Assembly (NCBI GenBank): GCA_021799835.1
Contig: JAJYZQ010000011.1
Location: forward strand, 1 to 7,616
Source of the DNA: a bacterium
GTDB taxonomy: Bacteria > Patescibacteriota > Minisyncoccia > JAJYZQ01
Direction: 5' to 3'
Length of the DNA: 7,616 nt
The notes beneath the pieces are model-generated. The model was not told where the DNA came from. It made no database searches and worked only from the letters and a program-made list of their open reading frames with translations. The number at the start of each line of letters is the position of its first letter. Positions within the stretch are counted from its first letter, which is position 1. The position numbers and the translations under genes were made by a program. This document shows positions 1-5,439 of this stretch, piece after piece.

Positions 1-120
1 AATATTTTCAACACTTTGATTTCCTTTTTCCGCTTCTGCCAAAACACTGCTCCCTTCCTCTTGAGAAAGCGAGCCATTCTCTATAAGTGTTTTGATAAGC
101 GTCCTATTATCTATAGGCAT
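1..120 (-). CDS. pilB: Type IV pilus extension ATPase PilB/GspE family, N-terminal fragment
   Basis: The first 40 codons are present and the rest lies beyond the window edge. The peptide begins MPIDNRTLIKTLIENGSLSQ and continues with EEGSSVLAEAEKGNQSVENI. This is the helix-turn-helix pattern (leucine-rich helix, 'G-x-L-s-x-E', second helix ending before 'v-e-I') of the GspE/PilB N-terminal domain that precedes the secretion ATPase core. In the family, the protein is a cytoplasmic hexameric ATPase that powers pilin polymerisation at the PilM/N/O platform. Its place directly after pilM-pilN-pilO and a PilP-like gene supports this over other MshEN-domain proteins. The catalytic Walker motifs are not visible, so PilB cannot be separated from a related GspE-type ATPase. 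The ATG at 120-118 is preceded by AT-rich sequence (CTATAGTTTGTT) with no Shine-Dalgarno motif. Confidence 0.75.
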   Translation of the reverse strand, partial: MPIDNRTLIKTLIENGSLSQEEGSSVLAEAEKGNQSVENI

Positions 121-161
121 AACAAACTATAGTTAGTGGTGTGCGCTCCGCTCACCCGTGA

Positions 162-596
162 TCAGTGCAGTTGCACAGATGACGTATGAGGAGACGCGCC
201 GCTCGGCCCTGAAGCTGCAGGAGTTGCCAATGGAACAGCAGCGGATTGGTTGCCCACGATTGAAGAGTTCACTGCATTATTGGACGACGCAGATCCATTT
301 TGCGGAGAGAAATACGTCGTTTGGACAGTAGAGACAACAAAAGGATTGGGGTTCCGCGCCGTACCAGGATTGATCACGAGCGGCTGCGGATTTTCCTGTG
401 TGATCTTCATAAAGTACGTGTTGCTGAAGACGCCGGTATTAAATTTTATGGAATCAACCTTATTCTTAAACAGCACAAAAGGCGTGGAAGCAGGAACGCT
501 CTGCGTAGTACCCAAAACATTGCCGCCATAAATAACCGCAAGGACGAGAAATCCTACAATAAGGAGAATCACGATCATTCGCTGGTTACGGCTCAT
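162..596 (-). CDS. Small one-pass membrane protein, PilP-like T4P accessory protein
   Basis: The protein has 144 residues. A short basic start (MSRNQR) is followed by a membrane helix at about residues 8-28, then a short extracytoplasmic segment. Residues 46-86 read 'VDSIKFNTGVF...' and end in 'ARNPNPF'. This resembles the 'GRxNPF'-type segment of PilP-like proteins, where a basic residue precedes D/N-P-F. From about residue 98 to the end it is Ser/Ala/Asn/Pro-rich and probably disordered. It sits between pilO and pilB, where pilP or a replacement would be expected, 18 bp after pilO. There is no lipobox cysteine, unlike classical lipoprotein PilP, so the membrane helix would be the anchor. 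It is the only visible gene here ending in TGA. Position and one motif support the assignment; overall similarity to PilP is not demonstrable by eye. It may be a lineage-specific pilus protein. Confidence 0.6.
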   Translation of the reverse strand: MSRNQRMIVILLIVGFLVLAVIYGGNVLGTTQSVPASTPFVLFKNKVDSIKFNTGVFSNTYFMKITQENPQPLVINPGTARNPNPFVVSTVQTTYFSPQNGSASSNNAVNSSIVGNQSAAVPLATPAASGPSGASPHTSSVQLH

Positions 597-614
597 AGCG
601 TTAAAAACAAAAGA

Positions 615-1142
615 TTACTGATTCTGATAATACCCCTGCATCGTGACGGTAAACTTTGCTGAATCCACCATACTCTTAAATCCAGCGGTGAAATGCGCGC
701 TCGTCACCTCAAAAAAACGCGGGCTATTCTCCACGCAGGAAAGGTATTGTTGAAAAGACAGAAAATTGCCGTCCAGATCTTCCGAAATGCCAAGCTGCGT
801 ATAATTGTCGTTCACTTTCTTGGTGGCAATAGAAAAGTTGGTCATAGTCATGCCGCCGCAATCTGCAAGATTATTCAGTTGCTGTAAGAGCACGGGATAA
901 TCCATACCCTTCGGTATCATAACGTTCGCCGCGTTCACTTCGCTCTGCAGATAGTTATATTGGCTTTTCAAATTATTAAAGTCGCTGAACACTTGCTGCA
1001 TCTGGGTGATAGTAAATGTGCCTGCACTCAGTGAGCTCCGCAGATACATAAGATTGCTCACCTTCGGCAGCACCAAAAAGATGATGACGGCAAAAAATAT
1101 GATGAGAGAAAATATCAGTGCAGTGAAATTATTGCGATCCAT
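615..1142 (-). CDS. pilO: Type IV pilus inner-membrane platform protein PilO
   Basis: The protein has 175 residues and the PilO layout. A short cytoplasmic N-terminus (MDRNNFTA) leads into a membrane helix at about residues 8-26. A helical, coiled-coil-prone stretch covers about 30-72 (LRSSLSAGTFTITQMQQVF...). A small alpha/beta domain of ferredoxin-like type covers about 75-172. The segment IPKGMDYPVLLQQLNNLADC at 76-95 matches the family pattern 'iP...d.p.ll.ql..la...G'. PilO pairs with PilN to form the periplasmic or extracytoplasmic platform linking the motor to the growing pilus. Two cysteines, C95 and C136, could form a disulfide outside the membrane. The gene starts 8 bp after pilN stops, so co-translation is likely. 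The ATG at 1142-1140 follows a T-run (TTAATTTTTTGT) and no Shine-Dalgarno is seen. Family sequence identity is low, so the call leans on architecture and order. Confidence 0.82.
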   Translation of the reverse strand: MDRNNFTALIFSLIIFFAVIIFLVLPKVSNLMYLRSSLSAGTFTITQMQQVFSDFNNLKSQYNYLQSEVNAANVMIPKGMDYPVLLQQLNNLADCGGMTMTNFSIATKKVNDNYTQLGISEDLDGNFLSFQQYLSCVENSPRFFEVTSAHFTAGFKSMVDSAKFTVTMQGYYQNQ

Positions 1143-1150
1143 ACAAAAAA

Positions 1151-1984
1151 TTAATGGGCAACAAATATATTAGGATTTACCTGTCCTGACGAAGCAGGAG
1201 ACGTGGTGGTAGCGGTAGCGCTTCCTGTAGCAGGAGTAGCAACATTCTGCATTGCTGACGTAGTGCTCGGCAAGGATGTTGGCGTTTGCATCTGATCAGT
1301 AGCGGCGGGAGTTGCGGCTGTCGCAGCTTGGTCTGTGGATGGCGTAGACTGCGCAGTTGCAGATGGTGTGGGCTGTGCTGCAGAAGCGGATTGTCCAGTC
1401 GTCGTCGTCGTGGTCGGTATAATTGATGCTTCCGTATAAATAGACGGATCAATGGATAAGTTCACGCTAAAAGTCACGCCGCCATTCTGACCGATCTTGA
1501 TATTGCTGATATCTACTGACTTTATCTGGTTATTGTCATAAAAAAGCACGAGCTGCTTAGCCATAGTGCTAAACGAATCCGCCGCGCCATCCAGCTTGAG
1601 CGATCCGGTTGTTGCATCCGCTTGGAATGATCCGTAGACAACCTGCGGGAGAGTGATGCGGGAAATGAACGGAAAAATGCGGGAAAAATAAATATGTTCG
1701 TTGAGAATAGTAGACAGCGTATCAAGCCGATTGCTAAAGTCCGCCATGCTATTTTCCTTTGCTACATCTTCTTGGGATTGCAAAAAGGTCACTTGATTTT
1801 TAATATTGGAAAGCTTGCCGCCCATATACAAAGAAATGCCGATCAATCCAAAATAAATAACCAAAGCCCCCACGATGAGGGTTATGGCTAAAGTCAATGT
1901 CGGTTTTATAGAAATGAGAAATTCTCTGACGACATCCCCAATGCCTTGGCCGCCCTTTTGGGGTATCAGATTAATATCCGGCAT
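1151..1984 (-). CDS. pilN: Type IV pilus assembly protein PilN with extended low-complexity C-terminus
   Basis: The protein has 277 residues. The N-terminus MPDINLIPQK carries the INLIP motif (residues 4-8), the conserved cytoplasmic peptide that PilN inserts into a groove of PilM. A membrane helix spans about 29-52, a coiled-coil-like helix about 55-95, and a small alpha/beta domain about 98-185 ends in the strand 'GVTFSVNLSI'. The last 87 residues (191-277) are an unusual tail, almost entirely Thr, Ala, Ser, Pro and Gln, starting with six threonines and ending '...QVNPNIFVAH'. PilN proteins normally stop after the ferredoxin-like domain, so this tail is an addition. It probably protrudes outside the membrane and could be disordered or glycosylated. 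The gene lies 32 bp after pilM and 8 bp before pilO. The start ATG at 1984-1982 is fixed by the INLIP motif. No Shine-Dalgarno is present. Confidence 0.88.
   Translation of the reverse strand: MPDINLIPQKGGQGIGDVVREFLISIKPTLTLAITLIVGALVIYFGLIGISLYMGGKLSNIKNQVTFLQSQEDVAKENSMADFSNRLDTLSTILNEHIYFSRIFPFISRITLPQVVYGSFQADATTGSLKLDGAADSFSTMAKQLVLFYDNNQIKSVDISNIKIGQNGGVTFSVNLSIDPSIYTEASIIPTTTTTTGQSASAAQPTPSATAQSTPSTDQAATAATPAATDQMQTPTSLPSTTSAMQNVATPATGSATATTTSPASSGQVNPNIFVAH
1398..1411 (-). repeat. GTC trinucleotide tract inside pilN
   Basis: Four GTC units plus GT on the plus strand read as four consecutive ACG codons within the six-threonine run (ACC, four ACG, ACT) of the PilN tail. Gain or loss of units would change tail length in frame. 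Confidence 0.6.
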
Positions 1985-2015
1985 ATAGCAAAAATTATCG
2001 CGTTACAGTGACTCT

Positions 2016-2044
2016 ATTATACTCCCCTCATAGCGAGACCGCAA
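2016..2044 (-). promoter_or_regulatory. Candidate internal promoter upstream of pilN
   Basis: On the minus strand a perfect TATAAT (2021-2016) lies 17 bp downstream of TTGCGG (2044-2039), which matches three of six positions of the -35 consensus. Transcription would start near 2009, about 25 nt before the pilN ATG. The -10 box overlaps the pilM stop codon. This could give pilNO and the downstream genes an extra transcript. The evidence is a single motif match in AT-rich spacer DNA, so it may be chance. Confidence 0.25.
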
Positions 2045-3168
2045 GCGACGGAAAGCGTTGGGCCGAAGTTATTGAGCGTCGCATCAAGTGCGGGCGCATA
2101 ATAAATGCGCGAGAAGGGAGAGGTCTCAATAACATCTAATCGCGTGCGTTCTTTAATGTAATCCGCAACACCCGCCAAATTGCTTCCTCCTCCGGTCAGC
2201 AATATCTTATCCAGATTTACATCAGGACGGCGATGTTTGTAGATGGATATGACACGGTCAATATCATTGATGATCTTATCGGTAAGCGGGAGCAGTAATT
2301 CTCGGACATGCATATCGGTGGTCTGCCCCCCACCCACCATTCCTCCTTCGCATTTGATCGCTTCCGCGCGCTGTTCGCTGACATTGAGTGATTGGCCGAT
2401 AATGCGTGTAAAATCATTTCCTCCCACATTGCTGTTATAGGTGGCATAAATAATCCCATTATACACCACGGAAATATTGGTATTCTGGCCGCCGATATCC
2501 AGCACTATGCCAGAACTCTGATCATTGCCAATGATCGCGCGAACATTGCTGAACGATTCCACCTCCAATGAAGCAAGCTTAATGCCGGCAAATTGTGCGA
2601 TCTTCAGATATTTATTGATGATCTCCTTCGGCACCGCAACCAATAATACTTCCGTCCGCGGTACAGGAGCAGGAGCTGTGGCCGCAGGCGCCGGAGGTTT
2701 CGGCACGTCACTCTTCGGCTGAGGCTTTTTTTGATCATCCTTGGCGCTATGGTTCACAATATTCCAATCAATATTCACTTCGGAAAGCGGCACCGGAACA
2801 TATTGCCGCGCCTCAAATTCAATAGAGCTGCGCACTTCTTTTTCGCTCATCATCGGCATATCAATAACCGTGGTAAAACTTGAGAATGCCGGCAATGACA
2901 TATAGGCATTATTCATGCCCTTGAAGCCTCCCGCACTGATCAAGCTTTTGATCATATCCGCAATATCCCCTTCGGGGCGCTGCATAAATTCAACATCTAT
3001 GCGCGTGTTCGTGCGCATATCTTGCGCGGATGGGCGGGCAAGCAATGCCGCATACGACGAGAGCTTATAGCGATCCTTTTCACGCGTTAACTCAACGGCT
3101 TTTATAGAAGTCGTGCCGATATCTATGCCTAAGCTATATTTTTCTTTCGGAGAGAAAAGTGAAAACAT
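2017..3168 (-). CDS. pilM: Type IV pilus assembly protein PilM (actin-like ATPase)
   Basis: The protein has 383 residues, slightly long for the family. It has the ASKHA/actin fold signatures. The phosphate-1 loop is 'LGIDIGTTSIKAVEL' at 13-27. The phosphate-2 strand is 'GIVLDIGGQNTNISVVY' at 220-236. The adenosine-binding loop is 'ILLTGGGSNLAGV' at 322-334. The segment 'SSIEFEARQYVPVPLSEV' (114-131) is the characteristic PilM region between the subdomains. PilM is a cytoplasmic, nucleotide-binding ring component that binds the INLIP peptide of PilN, whose gene follows 32 bp downstream. Residues about 141-171 form a Lys/Pro/Ala-rich linker that interrupts the fold just before 'EVLLVAVPKEIINKY'; this looks like an inserted flexible loop. 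The gene starts 11 bp after the upstream PKD-protein gene, so both are probably on one transcript. The ATG at 3168-3166 lacks a Shine-Dalgarno. Confidence 0.93.
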   Translation of the reverse strand: MFSLFSPKEKYSLGIDIGTTSIKAVELTREKDRYKLSSYAALLARPSAQDMRTNTRIDVEFMQRPEGDIADMIKSLISAGGFKGMNNAYMSLPAFSSFTTVIDMPMMSEKEVRSSIEFEARQYVPVPLSEVNIDWNIVNHSAKDDQKKPQPKSDVPKPPAPAATAPAPVPRTEVLLVAVPKEIINKYLKIAQFAGIKLASLEVESFSNVRAIIGNDQSSGIVLDIGGQNTNISVVYNGIIYATYNSNVGGNDFTRIIGQSLNVSEQRAEAIKCEGGMVGGGQTTDMHVRELLLPLTDKIINDIDRVISIYKHRRPDVNLDKILLTGGGSNLAGVADYIKERTRLDVIETSPFSRIYYAPALDATLNNFGPTLSVACGLAMRGV

Positions 3169-3179
3169 AAGTGAAAACG

Positions 3180-4421
3180 TTAGGGGTGGATTTCTTTATA
3201 TTGCGGATACGCAAGATATACATTCTGATTTTGCGTCGCACTGCAACTGTAATTGCTGGGATCGGTAACGGTCAGCTCAAACGAATGCGTGCCGAATGTG
3301 GTGAAATTGTAGCTATATGTTGAAGCGCTGGTGGAAAACGGCCCATTGCCATCAAACATCCAAGAATAATTTGAGCAGGATGTAGCGGTATTACCAGTAG
3401 TATAGCACGTCACGTTTGATGCGTTAAAGACCGCCGGCTGTGAACGCTGGATAGGATTGGGCGACCACGTAAATGCCGACACACCTTTTGGATAATAGTG
3501 GCTTGCCGTGGTAAAATTCGTTCCCGTGTACCAAATGGAAACCACATTGTTCTGATCCCAGATGCGTACGCGCCATTGATAGGTAACGCCGTATTGCAAA
3601 CTCATAGCGGAAAAGCTGATCGTCGGCGATATGGATCCTGATGCTACCTTGCCGGAATCATACGTCGGCGAACTGAAGCTGCCACTCGCCGGCGCTACCT
3701 GCAATTCGTATGCGGTTTGTGTTGATGAGCTGTTGATCGTCCAGGAAAACGTTTCCGTATCGGTGGCACTGCAATAGGTCGGACTCACAGACAAACTGTT
3801 CGGATCAAGCGTTGGCGGATTGCAATTAAGGATGCTCACCGCATAGGTTGGTGTGGTAGACGTATACGGAGGACTGAAGAAGCTCATCCATCCCACAACA
3901 TCCCCACCCCAGGCATATCCTTGAAAATTGCAGCCGTTTTGGAAAACACCGTAACCGGTATTATTGGGGTCAGCAGTTCCGCCAAGCGCAACCCACCCGT
4001 CCCATGTTCCAGTATCCGTTCCCGATGTCTGAGAAATTGCCCGCGCCCATCCCCACACATCGCCATTGGTTTGGATCTGCGCATTATAACTCGCTGATTG
4101 GAAAGGGTTTGCAGGAGGAGTTCCGGAATCCGATCGATTGAAACTGATCCAGCCGATATTGGAAGACCAGGCGTATCCCTGTAAAACTCCGGTAGAATTG
4201 TCAAAGGTCACCGCGTACGTGGGAACGTTTGAAAAATGTATCCAGCCGATATTGGAAGACCAGGCGTATCCGCCTAGCGTGGAAAATGTGGTGGACGCCA
4301 TCGCATGCTGCGGCGTTAATGACGCAAGCGGCGTACGGGGCATTTTTTCATAGATAATTCCCCCAACACCCACCAGAAGCGCTAAAAGCGCGATCAGCAA
4401 TAATTTTTTTGTTTTATTCAT
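3180..4421 (-). CDS. Secreted surface protein with GYAW repeats, FN3-like domain and PKD domain
   Basis: The protein has 413 residues from the ATG at 4421. An N-terminal signal or anchor helix lies at about residues 6-24 (KKLLLIALLALLVGVGGIIY). Four Trp/Gly-rich modules follow: 'GYAWSSNIGWIHFSN' (51-65), 'GYAWSSNIGWISFN' (82-95), a weaker 'VWGWARA...WDGWVALGG' (122-148) and 'GYAWGGDVVGWMSFF' (168-182). A fibronectin-III-like segment covers about 205-306 ('YQWRVRIWDQNN'). A PKD-like domain covers about 315-403 ('YSWMFDGNG', then 'GTHSFELTVTD'). All these are extracellular folds, so an adhesin or cell-surface role is likely; the ligand is unknown. An in-frame ORF extends to 4646, but that part overlaps the TPR gene, is rich in Arg/His and lacks a signal, so the start at 4421 is preferred. 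The gene sits directly upstream of pilM (11 bp), which suggests co-expression with the pilus genes. Confidence 0.8.
   Translation of the reverse strand: MNKTKKLLLIALLALLVGVGGIIYEKMPRTPLASLTPQHAMASTTFSTLGGYAWSSNIGWIHFSNVPTYAVTFDNSTGVLQGYAWSSNIGWISFNRSDSGTPPANPFQSASYNAQIQTNGDVWGWARAISQTSGTDTGTWDGWVALGGTADPNNTGYGVFQNGCNFQGYAWGGDVVGWMSFFSPPYTSTTPTYAVSILNCNPPTLDPNSLSVSPTYCSATDTETFSWTINSSSTQTAYELQVAPASGSFSSPTYDSGKVASGSISPTISFSAMSLQYGVTYQWRVRIWDQNNVVSIWYTGTNFTTASHYYPKGVSAFTWSPNPIQRSQPAVFNASNVTCYTTGNTATSCSNYSWMFDGNGPFSTSASTYSYNFTTFGTHSFELTVTDPSNYSCSATQNQNVYLAYPQYKEIHP
4147..4178 (-). repeat. 32-bp exact direct repeat, copy 1, in the PKD-protein gene
   Basis: This stretch is identical over 32 bases to 4240-4271 and encodes the second GYAWSSNIGWI motif. 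The surrounding sequence differs between the copies, so only the core motif is identical at DNA level. Confidence 0.9.
4240..4271 (-). repeat. 32-bp exact direct repeat, copy 2, in the PKD-protein gene
   Basis: This stretch is identical to 4147-4178, offset by 93 bp (31 codons), and encodes the first GYAWSSNIGWI motif. The offset keeps the reading frame, so recombination between copies would remove or add one module without a frameshift. Confidence 0.9.
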
Positions 4422-4489
4422 ATTGCCGGCATAGTGTTTTGCGCGGCCACATTTTCTTTGCGCGCAAAGGCTCGCATAAAACACTGCAT
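4418..4489 (-). CDS. Possible 23-codon coupling ORF between the TPR and PKD-protein genes
   Basis: An ATG at 4489-4487 overlaps the TPR-gene stop as TAATG. The frame stays open for 23 codons (starting MQCFMRAFARKE and ending QNTMPAI). It closes with a TGA at 4420-4418 that overlaps the PKD-gene start as ATGA. Both junctions are typical of translational coupling by re-initiation, and the ORF fills the largest gap in the window almost exactly. The peptide resembles nothing I know, and a 23-codon ORF can occur by chance. If translated, its main role may be to carry ribosomes across the gap and through the hairpin it contains. Confidence 0.25.
   Translation of the reverse strand: MQCFMRAFARKENVAAQNTMPAI
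4433..4485 (-). promoter_or_regulatory. Nested hairpin in the leader of the PKD-protein gene
   Basis: On the transcript strand, AGTGTTTTATGCG (4485-4473) can pair with CGCAAAACACT (4443-4433): eight plus three base pairs with a two-base bulge. It encloses a perfect 14-base palindrome, CTTTGCGCGCAAAG (4469-4456), which can form its own five-pair stem with a CGCG loop. The outer stem ends 11 nt before the start codon at 4421, so it could affect ribosome access or mark an RNA-processing site. No U-run follows, so it is not a standard terminator. Confidence 0.4.
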
Positions 4490-5439
4490 TACTTGCCCGA
4501 TGACGAATGAGACGTTGCAGATGGTGATGCGGAGTTATTGAGATCGCTGATAGCCTGCTTGATCGCGGAGTTACTGGGATCCAAACTGAGGGCTTTATTG
4601 AATGCGGCAAGCGCTGAGGTATTGTTCCCTTGGCTTTGAAAGACATTTCCTAACGCATAGTAATAAGCGGTATTTGCCGGATCTAGCGCTATTGCCTGTT
4701 CCAAATTCTGCTTTGCCAGATCGGCTTGCTTTTCATTATAATAGGTGCTTCCTAAATAGTAAAAAGTGTCCGGCAGATCACCCTTGAGCGTCAGAGATTT
4801 TTTGAAGGATTGAATCGCGAGATTTGTATCAGCAGTCTTATCAGCAGCAGAAGTTTGAGAAAGGTTCGCCAAGCTGATATATGCCCTACCGATATTATTG
4901 ATGATAGTAACGTTCGTCGGCTCCAAAGCGCTCGCTTGCTGCAATGCATACACAATATTTTCCAGCGCGGTGTTTTGGTCCTTTACCAGTGGCAAGATAT
5001 CCTGATATATCTGCGCCACATTCAGCCAATTGTTGATATCATGCGGATACGTCTTTGCTGCAGTATTTGCAAGTGTTATGGACTGCTCCAGGAGATTTTG
5101 AAGCTTTGTGCTGTCTGCCGATGAAGATTTTCCATTCTTTTGCGCGGCTTGTTGCGCGGAAATTGCGGTAGCAAGCTGGTTCATAGCAATGCTGCTCTCC
5201 AGACGCAAATAGTTGCCAGTAGGAAACAGCGTATATGCCTTCTGCGCTTCTGCAAGCGCTTGCGAAGCGTCAGCAGGGCTCGCTTGTGCAGCACGGATAA
5301 AATAATATTCGCTCACCGCATAGCGAAATGAGTAAAAAAATATATACACCAGCACTGCAAGCAAAAGTGCAAGGCCAATAACGGAAACGAACTTCTTAAA
5401 TGACGCTCCGTCAATGTTAATAGTGATATTACTGCTCAT
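4489..5439 (-). CDS. Membrane-anchored tetratricopeptide repeat protein
   Basis: The protein has 316 residues from the ATG at 5439. A membrane helix lies at about residues 15-38 ('FVSVIGLALLLAVLVYIFFY'), followed by helical repeats outside or along the membrane. The clearest TPR units are at about 178-220, 222-255 ('DTFYYLGSTYYNEKQADLAK') and 257-290 ('AYYYALGNVFQSQGNNTSAL'), each ending in the 'A(L/I)xLDP' type turn. More degenerate units cover 53-175. The tail (about 303-316) is Ser-rich. TPRs are protein-protein scaffolds, and no enzymatic motif is present. It overlaps the O-antigen-ligase-like gene by 11 bp, so the two are probably co-translated and may work as a pair; in related proteins a Wzy-type ligase is often fused to TPRs. 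A TTG at 5460 would add seven residues and lengthen the overlap to 32 bp; the ATG is preferred. Confidence 0.82.
   Translation of the reverse strand: MSSNITINIDGASFKKFVSVIGLALLLAVLVYIFFYSFRYAVSEYYFIRAAQASPADASQALAEAQKAYTLFPTGNYLRLESSIAMNQLATAISAQQAAQKNGKSSSADSTKLQNLLEQSITLANTAAKTYPHDINNWLNVAQIYQDILPLVKDQNTALENIVYALQQASALEPTNVTIINNIGRAYISLANLSQTSAADKTADTNLAIQSFKKSLTLKGDLPDTFYYLGSTYYNEKQADLAKQNLEQAIALDPANTAYYYALGNVFQSQGNNTSALAAFNKALSLDPSNSAIKQAISDLNNSASPSATSHSSSGK

Noticed and set aside
120..131. Leaderless promoter for pilB (TATAGT five bases before the ATG)
   Set aside because: No -35-like hexamer lies at 16-18 bp, and the gene sits in a dense same-strand array, so the match is weak.
125..134. 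Ten-base palindrome AACTATAGTT before pilB as an operator
   Set aside because: It is short and AT-rich and readily arises by chance. The next outward base pair fails.
162..164. TGA as a sense (glycine) codon, as in Gracilibacteria/Absconditabacteria
   Set aside because: No long gene here contains an in-frame TGA, and reading through this one would run into pilB in another frame. The standard code is simpler.
250..662. Plus-strand open frames across the pilO and PilP-like genes
   Set aside because: They are antisense to genes with coherent membrane helices and family motifs, and their translations show no recognisable domain.
4433..4485. Intrinsic terminator between the TPR and PKD-protein genes
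   Set aside because: The hairpin is followed on the transcript by GCCGGCAAT rather than a U-run, and the stem is bulged.
4422..4646. N-terminal extension of the PKD-protein frame by 75 codons
   Set aside because: It overlaps the TPR gene on the same strand, is Arg/His-rich without domain character, and would bury the clear signal helix that begins at the ATG at 4421.
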